Below, one piece after another: positions 21,684 to 30,075 of a DNA stretch of 42,003 nt. A program made the translations under genes and the position numbers. The stretch is from Pandoraea cepalis (lineage in GTDB: Bacteria; Pseudomonadota; Gammaproteobacteria; Burkholderiales; Burkholderiaceae), in assembly GCF_902459665.1 (NCBI RefSeq), contig NZ_CABPSL010000029.1, forward strand, positions 1 to 42,003, given 5' to 3'. The notes beneath the pieces were generated by a model. It made no database searches and was not told the DNA's origin. It saw only the letters and a program-made list of their open reading frames with translations. The number at the start of each line of letters is the position of its first letter. The first letter of the stretch is position 1.

Positions 21684-22032
21684 GGTTTGCTTTGGCCCGT
21701 TAATCGTCATATCCAATCTCGATGATCGGTTGCAAGGCGTCAAAGTGAGAGACAGTTTTGCCCTGAAAGGCGGGGCCAGCGGACAATTTGGCTCAGGCGT
21801 CGAATGAACGGCAGTCGCCGGCTAGCGTCCGACTACCGAGTGCGACGATCACATCGGGTGCGCACCTCATGCGGTCGGTATAACACGACCTCGTGCTGTC
21901 CGCTGACGATCTCAGTAGCCGCTGCTCAGTCAACGATGAAGCGCTTGGCACCCGTCTTCGTATAGGACTGGTGCGGCTCCGCGCTGTCGCCGATCTGATA
22001 ACGCATTGAGCAGGTTCCGCTGAGTCGTTACG
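21684..22032. other. Gene-poor gap with a possible gene remnant
   Basis: No complete gene is seen. On the minus strand, 21926-22006 reads as a 26-residue frame beginning MRYQIGDSAEPHQSYTKTG and ending FIVD. It has protein-like composition but no ribosome site, and it is too short to assign. It could be the tail of a lost gene downstream of the MFS gene. Confidence 0.3.
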
Positions 22033-23289
22033 TTAGCGCGAGTGGTCGCCCTTGTGAAGTTCGCCCCGCCACGGCCGATGAATCTGCCGCGTCATGGCGG
22101 AGACGGCCACGATGGCCGCGGCGATACCCGATGCCGCCCCAACGCCAAGTGCCCAGCGTGGACCCAGATGGTTCGCCACCCAACCCGCGATAGGTGCACC
22201 GATCGGCGTACCCCCGAGCGCGATGGCCACGCGCAGTGCCATCACCCGTCCCCGCATGGCGGGCTCGGTCGTGAGCTGCATCAGGCTGTTGGTCGCGTTG
22301 GTGAAGGTCAAGGCGGCGACCCCGATGACGACCAACGCACCGGCGAACAGCCAATAGTTCGGGGCAATAGCGGCCAGCGCGCAACCGAGTCCGAAAATCG
22401 TGGCACCGATCAGCAGCGAGGTGAATTGTGGCCGACCGCGGCCGGCGGCCATCAGTGCCCCTGAGACGGTACCGATGGCCATGATCGACGACAGGAAGCC
22501 GTAGCCACGTGCATCTGCATGGAAGACACTGACGGCCATGGTTGAGATGAAGATCGGGAAATTCAGTCCGAACGTACCGATCAGGAACAGCATGGCCAGG
22601 ATCGCCTTGAGGTCTGGTCGAGACCCTACATAGCGCAATCCCTCGGTCAGACTCCCCTTGGTTCGGTGTGCCCGTGCGTTCGCATGCAGACCGGAGGTAC
22701 GGAGCAGAAACAGGGAGGCCAGTACTGCGACGAAGCTGGCCCCGTTTAACAGAAACGCCCAACCGATGCCAATCGAAGCGATGACCAGACCGGCCATCGA
22801 GGGCCCGATCATTCGCGCCGCATTGAACGAGGTCGAGTTGAGCGCGACCGCGTTGGGCAGGTCCGCATCGCCGACCAGTTCTGTCACAAAGGCCTGGCGC
22901 ACGGGGGCATCAAAGGCCGAAGTGCAGCCGGACAGAAAAGCGAATACATAGACATGCCAGAGATGGACGTTACCCGTGGCGGTGAGAAGGCCCAGCGCCA
23001 AGGCAAGAATACCCATCGTCGCCTGGGTCGCCATGAGGAGCTTGCGCTGGTTGTAGTGATCGGCCGCGAAGCCGGTCCAGGGCAGCAGTAGGAGTTGTGG
23101 CCCGAACTGGAGCGCCATGACCGCGCCCACGGCCGACGCATCGTGATGGGTGAGTTGGGTGAGGACAAGCCAGTCCTGGGCCGTGCGCTGCATCCATGTC
23201 CCGATATTCGAGACCAGCGTTCCAGCCGCCCAGATCCGGTAGTTGATGTTCCTCAGCGAACGGAAGACGCCCGTTGCTGCCGCGCTCAC
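22033..23289 (-). CDS. MFS transporter (enterobactin-exporter/drug-efflux type)
   Basis: The 418-residue protein has twelve predicted membrane segments and the short-loop style of the EntS/MFS_3-like group: the start NINYRIWAAGTLVSNIGTWMQRTAQDWLV, then the LPWTGFAADHYNQRKLLM loop that matches motif A, and the ALNSTSFNAARMIGPSMAG segment. It probably exports a small molecule, perhaps a siderophore-like or aromatic compound; the substrate is unknown. The start is GTG, overlapping the upstream gene's TGA by 4 bases. It is the last gene of the marR operon. Confidence 0.85.
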   Translation of the reverse strand: MSAAATGVFRSLRNINYRIWAAGTLVSNIGTWMQRTAQDWLVLTQLTHHDASAVGAVMALQFGPQLLLLPWTGFAADHYNQRKLLMATQATMGILALALGLLTATGNVHLWHVYVFAFLSGCTSAFDAPVRQAFVTELVGDADLPNAVALNSTSFNAARMIGPSMAGLVIASIGIGWAFLLNGASFVAVLASLFLLRTSGLHANARAHRTKGSLTEGLRYVGSRPDLKAILAMLFLIGTFGLNFPIFISTMAVSVFHADARGYGFLSSIMAIGTVSGALMAAGRGRPQFTSLLIGATIFGLGCALAAIAPNYWLFAGALVVIGVAALTFTNATNSLMQLTTEPAMRGRVMALRVAIALGGTPIGAPIAGWVANHLGPRWALGVGAASGIAAAIVAVSAMTRQIHRPWRGELHKGDHSR

Positions 23290-23615
23290 GAATGCTCTGG
23301 CGTATTGCCGCCGTGGAAGCGGCCAAATAGCCGCGCGGAAAGTAGCCCGATGGCCAGGATGCCAAGCCCGAACGCGATGGCATCGCTCGTGCGTCTCAGG
23401 TCGAAATCACCGATGCGGTAAACGAGCACGTAACCGATAACCAGATTGAGAAACCCCCAGAGCACGTTTACCGTCGATGAGGACAGCCCTTGCCCTGGCG
23501 GTTCTGCGAATGGACTCTGGAACGGTTCTCCCATTACGCCGGCGACGAAGTGCGGCACAGCGTTCGTGAGAAAGGCGCCGCCGAAGAAGTAGGAGACGAG
23601 TTGAAGCCATACCAT
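23286..23615 (-). CDS. Small membrane protein of the marR operon, unknown function
   Basis: I do not recognise a named family. The 109-residue product has three hydrophobic stretches (about residues 4-26, 50-68, 80-97), with a loop containing PFQSPFAEPPGQGLSS between the first two. It begins 2 bases after the isochorismatase-like gene stop and overlaps the MFS gene start by 4 bases. This tight packing suggests a role beside the transporter, but no function can be stated. Confidence 0.75.
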   Translation of the reverse strand: MVWLQLVSYFFGGAFLTNAVPHFVAGVMGEPFQSPFAEPPGQGLSSSTVNVLWGFLNLVIGYVLVYRIGDFDLRRTSDAIAFGLGILAIGLLSARLFGRFHGGNTPEHS

Positions 23616-23617
23616 TT

Positions 23618-24181
23618 TCAGACGCTCCTTGTTGACAGTAGGTCGATGACGTCTTGAGCCGTGCCCGTTTCACCCAGCTTCGGAAAAATGTTCTTGATGC
23701 TGTAGTCATGCGCCTCAGAACGCGCGTCCGTCATGGCGTCGAGAGCCAGGGTGACATTGAAGCCATGCTCGTACGCCTGACGCGCGGTCGCCTCAACGCC
23801 CGTCCCGGTGGCGACACCAGTGATGACGACTTGGGTAACGCCCAGTGTCTTTAGTTGGTTTTCGAGACCGGTGTTGACGAACGCGCCCCAGGTTCGCTTC
23901 GTCACGACGATGTCGCTGGGCTGCTGATCGAGTTCGGGGATGAAGTCGGTCCACCCCGCCGGGAACGATCCGCTGTGACGCGGCCGCTCGGTACGCCCCG
24001 GTGCTACGCCGGCAACGTTGACGAGAACGACCGGCAGGCCGCGTTCGCGAAACGCATCGAGCAGTGCGCGCGAACGATCCACGATCCCGTCAATGGGATG
24101 AATGAAAGGGGAGCCGACGATGCCTTTTTGCAGGTCAACGATGATAAGGGCGGTAGTCGGGTCGAGCGTGGTGAGGGCCAT
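23618..24181 (-). CDS. Isochorismatase-like cysteine-hydrolase-fold protein
   Basis: The 187-residue protein has the isochorismatase fold, with the catalytic Asp in TALIIVDLQKG and the Lys in VVTKRTWGAF. At the nucleophile position, where nicotinamidase-type members have Cys in a TxxCVE pattern, it has ATGTGVEAT, so Gly replaces Cys. Cys-less members exist, including true isochorismatases and a YcaC-like clade. The reaction is therefore uncertain: amide hydrolysis by the usual thiol route is unlikely. It is the first structural gene after marR, 28 bases downstream. Confidence 0.85.
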   Translation of the reverse strand: MALTTLDPTTALIIVDLQKGIVGSPFIHPIDGIVDRSRALLDAFRERGLPVVLVNVAGVAPGRTERPRHSGSFPAGWTDFIPELDQQPSDIVVTKRTWGAFVNTGLENQLKTLGVTQVVITGVATGTGVEATARQAYEHGFNVTLALDAMTDARSEAHDYSIKNIFPKLGETGTAQDVIDLLSTRSV

Positions 24182-24209
24182 GCGATTTCCTGAAACGGGT
24201 GGTGCCGGC

Positions 24210-24662
24210 TCAGAAGTCGGCGAGGCGTTGCAGTAGCTTCACTGCAGCCGCGAGTTCGCCTTGTTCCTGAGGGGATAGTTGCGCCTGCAGGGCGCGGACC
24301 AGCCAGTCCTCTTTGGCGGTCCGGTTCTCCTTGAGGGTCTTCCGAAAACCAGGCGTCAGGTCGACGAGGGTTTGCCGACCGTCGGTGGGATCGGGTTTGC
24401 CGCTGACTGCCTTCATCGCCTCTAGTCCGGCCACCGTGATACGCATGGACTGCGGACGGACGCTTTCCGCACGGGCCAAGGCGGACACGGTGGCGGGCCC
24501 GTCGCGGTCCAGACGGAGAAGTACCGACTTCTGGGCGGACGTGAAGTCACCGGGATGGGCTTGCTCCCGCACCCGTCGAATCAGTTTGCCTAGTGAAATG
24601 CGCAATTCGCCGGCTAGGATGGCCGCTGAGGGTGCGTTGGATGTGAGTGACGATTTGATCAT
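24210..24662 (-). CDS. MarR-family transcriptional regulator
   Basis: The 150-residue winged-helix protein has the dimerisation helix start LAGELRISLGKLIRRVREQ, a recognition region around TVSALARAESVRPQSMRITVAGLEA, and the wing with SGKPDPTDGRQTLVDLTP, where DxRQ/R is the family signature. MarR proteins are dimeric repressors released by small ligands. I choose the ATG at 24662; a TTG two codons upstream is an alternative. It leads the operon and sits 14 bases from a perfect 38-bp palindrome, so auto-repression is likely. Confidence 0.9.
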   Translation of the reverse strand: MIKSSLTSNAPSAAILAGELRISLGKLIRRVREQAHPGDFTSAQKSVLLRLDRDGPATVSALARAESVRPQSMRITVAGLEAMKAVSGKPDPTDGRQTLVDLTPGFRKTLKENRTAKEDWLVRALQAQLSPQEQGELAAAVKLLQRLADF

Positions 24663-24676
24663 GTCCAAACTCTAAC

Positions 24677-24714
24677 ATAAATGCAGTATAACTGTACAGT
24701 TATACTGCATTTAT
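24677..24714. promoter_or_regulatory. Perfect 38-bp palindrome, likely operator of the marR operon
   Basis: All 19 base pairs match around a GTAC centre at 24694-24697; the half-site reads TATAACTGTAC towards the centre, after ATAAATGCAG. It lies just upstream of the marR start and contains TATACT and TATAAC sequences that could be -10 boxes on either strand. A MarR dimer normally covers about 20 bases, so this site could hold two dimers or overlap the promoter completely. Confidence 0.8.
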
Positions 24715-24780
24715 AGTCGCGCTGTGGTGGCGTGTTCTGGGCGATTGGACGGGGCGGTCAACTGATTTCGGCCACGGTAT

Positions 24781-24917
24781 TCAGCGTTTCTTCCGCAACA
24801 GCTGGCGCCATTCGGTCTTGAATGCCGACGGCCTTGCGCCCAGACATTCGTAACGGCGCCGCACCAGCGGTGATATTTGAATTTCACTTACGTCGCAATG
24901 AACCGTTGACGATCTTT
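24781..24917 (-). pseudogene. Possible C-terminal gene remnant, unidentified
   Basis: This minus-strand frame has no start codon. It ends with a TGA (complement of 24781-24783) and reads a protein-like tail, including ISPLVRRRYECLG and SAFKTEWRQLLRKKR. I do not recognise the family. It may be the end of a gene truncated when the neighbouring accessory DNA was rearranged, or chance. Low confidence. Confidence 0.2.
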
Positions 24918-25040
24918 TTCAATTTCGCGGCATCAGCCACTTATCGTTCATCGATGGCCGTGTGCAAGTCGGCATGGGTATCCGATCTCGGACGATCGAA
25001 GGATGAGCGAGCCCGGTCAGTGCGGCCGGGGCGACTGGAA

Positions 25041-25298
25041 ATGGCGAATATGAAACGGGGCACGTTAGTATTGTCGTTTTGCCTTGCCACGGCCCTTGCC
25101 AACGGCGCAGTGGCTGCCGACGCGCTCTGCGGCGGAAGCTCGGCAATCCTCACGTCGTGGCGGTGTGGTCAAGGCGTGAACGGATTTTGCTACCTGTGGG
25201 GCGTTGACACGGCGCTTGCCTGGCGGGTTGTGGCACCGTGCCAACGACCGGCCCGGATGGGGGCGTTGCATTCCCCGACAGAGACAGCGCATGGCTGA
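25041..25298 (+). CDS. Possible small secreted protein
   Basis: A frame starting at ATG 25041 (or 25050) begins MKRGTLVLSFCLATALANG, a convincing signal peptide likely cut after GAVA, followed by a short Cys-containing stretch (ADALCGGSSAILTSWRCG). The 3' half overlaps the broken OmpA-like gene in another frame and has no clear character. It may be a real small gene truncated at its end, or the remnant 5' end of an older gene. No family recognised. Confidence 0.3.
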   Translation: MANMKRGTLVLSFCLATALANGAVAADALCGGSSAILTSWRCGQGVNGFCYLWGVDTALAWRVVAPCQRPARMGALHSPTETAHG

Positions 25299-25990
25299 AA
25301 GAAGGGCCCTTTGTCAACGTCGAAAATCTGCGGCAGATGGCTCCCGGGTTGAATAAGACGCAAGTTTACGCACTCCTGAAAGAACCGCACTTCGATGAAG
25401 GCGTGATTGGCGTGCGCGTGTGGAACTACATCTTTGACTTCCGGACGGGACACGGAAACGACTTCATCTCCTGCCAGTACCAAGTCCAGTACGATGAAAA
25501 TCGGCTGGTCAAGGCGACGTAGTGGAAGGAGCCGGAATGCGAGAAGTATGTGAATCCAACGCCTGTGGCGGCTGCCGCGCCGGCGCCGGTCAAGCGAATC
25601 ACGCTCGACGCGTCGTTGCTGTTCGGATTCAACCAGTTCGCGCTCGGCGATTTGCGGCCGGAAGGACGCGCCAAACTTGACAGTATCGCGGCCTCGCTTA
25701 GCGATAACGTGGCGAACGGTGAGCGAATCAAGGTCGCGGGTTACACCGACCGAATTGGATCGCAAGCCTACAACCAGCAGTTGTCGCTTCATCGAGCCCA
25801 GACCGTTCGCGACTATTTCGCCAGCCGGGGCATCGATGCCCATCGGATCGATGCCGTCGGTATGGGGAGTGCGAACCCGGTGTCTTCGGGATGTCCCGAC
25901 GGACGTTCGACTGCCGCCTTGCAATGCCTCGCAGTTGACCGTCGCGTGACAATCGAAACGGTTCCCGTGGTCGCCAATCAATCGCATTGA
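25157..25990 (+). pseudogene. OmpA-like lipoprotein with BamE-like domain, interrupted by in-frame stops
   Basis: One frame encodes, in order, a possible signal region with the lipobox LAGC (25220-25231), a BamE/SmpA-like segment (MAPGLNKTQVYALLKEPHF, then VWNYIFDFRTGHGND), and an OmpA peptidoglycan-binding domain (TDRIGSQAYNQQLSLHRAQ, then GMGSANPV). The frame is broken by TGA at 25205-25207 inside the signal region and by TAG at 25520-25522 between VKAT and WKEPEC. The codon before WK is normally Tyr or Phe in relatives, as I recall them, so TAG may be a one-base change from TAT or TAC. Either a pseudogene or sequence error; both halves look otherwise well preserved. A good terminator follows. 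Confidence 0.75.
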
Positions 25991-26046
25991 TCGACTACAG
26001 CACTTCTGCGTGCGCGAAAGAGGCTTAACGTTTCGTATGCTGGAAG

Positions 26047-26080
26047 ATGCCGTTCAGTCAGCGCACTGAACGGCATTTTT
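26047..26080 (+). terminator. Intrinsic terminator after the OmpA-like gene
   Basis: A perfect 12-bp stem (26047-26058 with 26065-26076, ATGCCGTTCAGT and its complement) with a 6-base loop runs into Ts up to 26080. Its quality suggests the OmpA-like gene was functional until recently. Confidence 0.85.
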
Positions 26081-26102
26081 ACTTCGAGGAGGCTGGTGCA
26101 TT

Positions 26103-27227
26103 TCACTGGTTGGCGCTGGCTCGCCTCGGACCGTGGTCGACAGCACCGCGCCCCAACCCCGTTACGGCTTGCAGGATTGCCACACGCGCCTGGCCCAGAA
26201 TCTGCCCTTGCCAAATCGGGTCCTCGAAGCAGAACGCCGCGCGCACCGCTGCTCGAATCGCCGCCGCCTGCGCCGCCGGCGCGTCCGGATGCTGGCGCAG
26301 CCAGGCATCCGCCCGCAGCATGTGCAGCATGTCGATGAGCGGTACCGTGCCATATTCGATGGCCATGGCGGTCACCTGCGCATCCGGACACGCAAACCGC
26401 AACGTGTCGAGCAATGGCCCGCCAACGTTGGATGCCACCGTCGTTCCGTCGACCGGGCTGGCCAGATCGGCACCCCACCAGGCACGAGCGCGGCTGAGTT
26501 CGGCGGCGTCGACTCGTCCCACGCTGATCTTCTCTCCATGACCGGGTGGACCGAGCCCGGTATGAAAGTCGATCCAACCCACCGCTTCGCAAGCCTGCGC
26601 ATGGTCGTGAATGAGCGCGTCCATCAGTCGGGTGCTTGCCACCGGAGCACGCCCGCCATAGAACAACCCGTCTGCAAATCGATATTGCCCAAGGGTCAGC
26701 GCGCGCTGATACGCGGGTTCACCGTGCGCGGCGATATAGTGCGTGATCGCCGCGACATTGTCGTCCGAGGGCGGCCACGTCGGTGGCACCAGCAAGGCGT
26801 GCAGATCGGCATAGGCATCGTTGGCCGGCAGCGGTTGCGTGAAGTCGATGCTGTTGCGGTTCAAGTCCACGTTGTCCTCGTTGGTTCGCGACAGCCACGA
26901 GAAGCCGTAAGGATTGATGGCATGCACGACAAGGATCGCCACATCAGCCGCCGCCAGGCGTGCCTGTAGCCCTGCATCGCCCAGCAGTGCGACTTGCGCC
27001 GCACTGCCGCAAAAGCCCTCCACGCCATGGGTGCCCGACGTCAGGATCAATAGCCGACGGGTGCGCGGTGCCCCGAGCCGCACAACGTCGGTCGCCAGCT
27101 CCTCGCCTTCACGCCCCGCGATGCCGGGAAGGAGATGGCTTGTCACGGCGGCCCCAGCAGCCCGCGCAGCGGCGGCAAAGCGCGCGCGTGCCTGGGCATA
27201 GGTCGCGGAAAAGAACTTGTTGGCCAT
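26103..27227 (-). CDS. DUF2817 (M14-like) peptidase family protein
   Basis: The 374-residue protein matches the DUF2817 family, related to zinc carboxypeptidases. It has a zinc-ligand-like SGTHGVEGFCGSAAQ at about residues 64-78, the NPYGFSWLSRTNEDNVDLNRN segment (given here in part) with the conserved DLNRN, the WIDFHTGLGPPGHGE segment carrying a further His ligand, and a late Glu in AIEYGTVP as the likely catalytic base. It probably hydrolyses an amide bond; the substrate is unknown. It starts 6 bases after the M20 amidohydrolase gene, in the same operon. No signal peptide is seen, so it should be cytoplasmic. Confidence 0.8.
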   Translation of the reverse strand: MANKFFSATYAQARARFAAAARAAGAAVTSHLLPGIAGREGEELATDVVRLGAPRTRRLLILTSGTHGVEGFCGSAAQVALLGDAGLQARLAAADVAILVVHAINPYGFSWLSRTNEDNVDLNRNSIDFTQPLPANDAYADLHALLVPPTWPPSDDNVAAITHYIAAHGEPAYQRALTLGQYRFADGLFYGGRAPVASTRLMDALIHDHAQACEAVGWIDFHTGLGPPGHGEKISVGRVDAAELSRARAWWGADLASPVDGTTVASNVGGPLLDTLRFACPDAQVTAMAIEYGTVPLIDMLHMLRADAWLRQHPDAPAAQAAAIRAAVRAAFCFEDPIWQGQILGQARVAILQAVTGLGRGAVDHGPRRASANQ

Positions 27228-27233
27228 GATGCG

Positions 27234-28424
27234 TTACGCGACCAGGAAGGCCTCAGCCAGACGAACCCAATACGTGGCGCCCAGCGTCAGCACATCGTCG
27301 TTGAAGTCATAGCTCGTGTTGTGCAGCATGCACGGGCCGAGCCCGTGTCCGTGTGCGCGGTGATCGCCCAGTCCGTTGCCGATATACGCATAGCATCCCG
27401 GACGTTCCTGCAGGAAAAATGAAAAGTCCTCCGCCCCCATGGTCGGGTCGATCGGGTAGACAACGTGGTCGCGCCCGACGATCTCTCGCATGACATCGAC
27501 GGCGAACTGCGTCTCGGTCGCCGTGTTGACGGTCGGTGGGTAATTGCGCACGAATGTGAATTCCGCCGTACAGCCATAGGCGGCCGCCGTGGATGTGCAG
27601 AACTCGCGCATGCGAGTCTCCACCAGATCGAGCACTTCGATCGAGAACGTACGCACGGTGCCGGCCAACGTGGCGGTGTTGGGGATGACGTTGATCGCTT
27701 CGCCGGCCTGCATTTGTGTGATGGATAGCACGGCGGCGTCGATCGGACGTTTGTTGCGCGTCATGATGCTCTGCAGACCGGTACCGATCTGCATGGCCGT
27801 CAGGACCGGGTCGATGCCATCGTGCGGCATGGCGGCGTGCGCCCCCGTCCCCTTGACGACGATCCGGAACTCATTGCTCGACGCCTGCGTCGCACCCACG
27901 CGCGCACCGAAACTACCGGCGGCGAGTCCCGGCCAGTTGTGCAGCGCGAACACCGCGTCGACCGGGAATCGCTCGAACAGGCCGTCCTGAAGCATGGCCT
28001 TGGCGCCGCCGCCGCCTTCTTCCGCGGGCTGGAAGATGAACACGATCGTGCCGTCGAACGTGCGATGCGTGGCAAGCTGCTGCGCAGCGCCCAGCAGCAT
28101 GGCGGTATGACCATCGTGACCGCATGCATGCATCTTGCCGGCATATTGCGAGGCGTGGGCAAAGCTGTTGAGTTCCTGGATGGGCAGGGCATCCATGTCG
28201 GCACGCAGACCGATGGTCTTCTTGCCGGTGCCGTTGCGCAACACGCCGACGACCCCTGTCTTGCCGAGGCCGCGGGTGACCTCGATACCCCAGGATTCGA
28301 GCAGACGCGCAACGATGTCGGACGTTCGCGCTTCCTCATAACGCAGCTCCGGGTGGGCGTGGAGGTCGCGGCGAATGGCCTGCAACTCGGTGGTGCGTTC
28401 AGCGATTTCGGGAATGATGGACAT
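27234..28424 (-). CDS. M20-family amidohydrolase (hippurate hydrolase-like)
   Basis: The 396-residue protein is an M20D aminoacylase/hippuricase-type enzyme. It has the start RRDLHAHPELRYEE, the metal-site motif MHACGHDGHTAMLLGAAQ with Cys and His ligands, the Glu pair in FQPAEEGGGGAKAML, the dimerisation domain at about residues 185-300, and the last ligand region in DPTMGAEDFSFFLQERPG. It releases an amino acid or acid from an N-acyl conjugate. I place the start at 28424 (MSIIPEIAE), with a GGAG site upstream; a longer frame to 28496 lacks family support. Confidence 0.9.
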   Translation of the reverse strand: MSIIPEIAERTTELQAIRRDLHAHPELRYEEARTSDIVARLLESWGIEVTRGLGKTGVVGVLRNGTGKKTIGLRADMDALPIQELNSFAHASQYAGKMHACGHDGHTAMLLGAAQQLATHRTFDGTIVFIFQPAEEGGGGAKAMLQDGLFERFPVDAVFALHNWPGLAAGSFGARVGATQASSNEFRIVVKGTGAHAAMPHDGIDPVLTAMQIGTGLQSIMTRNKRPIDAAVLSITQMQAGEAINVIPNTATLAGTVRTFSIEVLDLVETRMREFCTSTAAAYGCTAEFTFVRNYPPTVNTATETQFAVDVMREIVGRDHVVYPIDPTMGAEDFSFFLQERPGCYAYIGNGLGDHRAHGHGLGPCMLHNTSYDFNDDVLTLGATYWVRLAEAFLVA

Positions 28425-28580
28425 GTAAGCGGGTTCTCCATGGAGGCCCCGATGGCGCCGCCGCCGGCGATCGTCAAGAAAGCCGGGGCGCGACATTGGC
28501 CATGGGGCGTGTTGTGGGACTGAAGTGAGTGAGACATGCGCGAGACGACGTCCCGCGCATGGGGAGCGATGCGCAAATCG

Positions 28581-29906
28581 TTACTGCAACGGCATGCGCG
28601 AGCGGTCTTGCAGCATCAGGATCGTGATGAGGCCCACTGCCGCGCCGAACATTCCGTAGTACACGACAGCGAGCTTGTCCCCCGTCCAACTGATGAGAAG
28701 CGTGGCGATAGCGCCGGCGAAGCCGCCGAAGATCATGACCGCGAAGTTGTAGCCAATCGCCATCGACGTGGCGCGTACCCGCGATGGGAAGAGTTCACAG
28801 ACGAAGGCGCAATACGAGCCCTGGAACAAGCCCAGCGAGAGCATCAGGCAACACTGCACGAGAATCAGCATCGGCAGGGTCGGCGTGTGACTCACGGCCA
28901 GGAACAGCGGATACGTGATGACCAGGCTGATCACGCCGGACGCTACCATCGGCTTCTTGCGGCCGATGGCGTCTGAAATCCGGCCCGATGCAAACGTACC
29001 CACGATGTACGCGACGGCCGCGCACAGCGACGCGATCACGCTGCTCTTGAACGGAATGCCCAGCGACTTCGTGGCGTAACTCGGCATGTAGTAATAGAAG
29101 ATGTACGTGCCAATGGTGCCGTACACCGTCAGGCCGAAGCCGGCCAGCACCTGTCGCCAGTGCGTGGTCACCGATTCGATGAAAGGCGAGCGACGGGGCT
29201 CGGCATGCTGGGTGGCGTGCTTGAACACCGGGGATTCGTCCAGGCGCGAGCGCACATACAGGCCGACTGGCACGATCAACAGGCCGATCGCGAAGGGGAT
29301 GCGCCATCCGAATGCGTCGATCTGCTCCGGTGTCAGGGTTTGGGTGATACCTACCGATACGATGGCCCCGAGCAACATGCTGCAGGCCTGAGCGATCATC
29401 TGGAAGCTGCCGTACACGCCGCGTCGTTCGACAGGGGCATGCTCGACCAGGAAGGCGGTGGCGCTGCCCACTTCGCCGCCGGCGGAAAAGCCTTGCAGGA
29501 AACGGCCGATCAACATCAGTACCGGTGCGGCCATGCCGATTGACGCATAGGTTGGCGCAAAGGCGATGACCGCGACACCCACCGCCATGACAGAGATGGT
29601 CAGCAGCAGGGCTGACTTGCGGCCATGCCTGTCGGCGACGTTACCCAAAACGATGCCGCCCAGCGGCCGCGTGAGGAACCCCACGCCAAACGTCGTCCAG
29701 GTGGCGAGCAAGGCGGCGGTCGGGTTATCGCTGGGAAAGAACTGGCGGGCGATGTTGGCCGCGAAAAACGTGAAGACCGTGAAATCGAACCATTCGAGCG
29801 CATTGCCGATCGTAGATACCGCAATCACGCCTACGTCGATACGTTTGCCCGATCGTTCCGGGGCTGTCGGGGTAGCGGCGCTGTCGCGCTCAACTGAAAC
29901 TTCCAT
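28581..29906 (-). CDS. MHS-family (metabolite:H+ symporter) MFS transporter
   Basis: The 441-residue inner-membrane protein has twelve membrane segments and the MHS signature sequences: STIGNALEWFDFTVFTFFAA, the RPLGGIVLGNVADRHGRKSAL motif A loop, and LIGRFLQGFSAGGEVGSATA. Members take up organic acids such as citrate, shikimate, alpha-ketoglutarate or betaines. The hydrolases downstream suggest it imports an acylated or amide-bonded acid. A strong AGGAG site precedes the ATG. It is first in the operon and divergent from the LysR gene. Confidence 0.9.
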   Translation of the reverse strand: MEVSVERDSAATPTAPERSGKRIDVGVIAVSTIGNALEWFDFTVFTFFAANIARQFFPSDNPTAALLATWTTFGVGFLTRPLGGIVLGNVADRHGRKSALLLTISVMAVGVAVIAFAPTYASIGMAAPVLMLIGRFLQGFSAGGEVGSATAFLVEHAPVERRGVYGSFQMIAQACSMLLGAIVSVGITQTLTPEQIDAFGWRIPFAIGLLIVPVGLYVRSRLDESPVFKHATQHAEPRRSPFIESVTTHWRQVLAGFGLTVYGTIGTYIFYYYMPSYATKSLGIPFKSSVIASLCAAVAYIVGTFASGRISDAIGRKKPMVASGVISLVITYPLFLAVSHTPTLPMLILVQCCLMLSLGLFQGSYCAFVCELFPSRVRATSMAIGYNFAVMIFGGFAGAIATLLISWTGDKLAVVYYGMFGAAVGLITILMLQDRSRMPLQ

Positions 29907-29940
29907 GGAGAGGCTCCTGTCTCGAAGTTTGACCGTGGCA

Positions 29941-29963
29941 AGCCGGATTTACTTGCTCCGGCT
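29941..29963. promoter_or_regulatory. Inverted repeat in the transporter/LysR intergenic region
   Basis: AGCCGGA (29941-29947) and TCCGGCT (29957-29963) are perfect inverted copies 9 bases apart. The site lies between the divergent transporter and lysR genes, the usual place for a LysR-type regulator site, though it does not show a classic T-N11-A core. Binding is inferred. Confidence 0.4.
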
Positions 29964-30075
29964 GATTCTGCTTGTGTAAAAAAAGCAATAAAAGCTAGAA
30001 TTTGTGATCCGTCATCGCAAATATTTTGATGAATTCGCGGTCGACGAGATCTCGACACGACCTACGAGGAAACCC

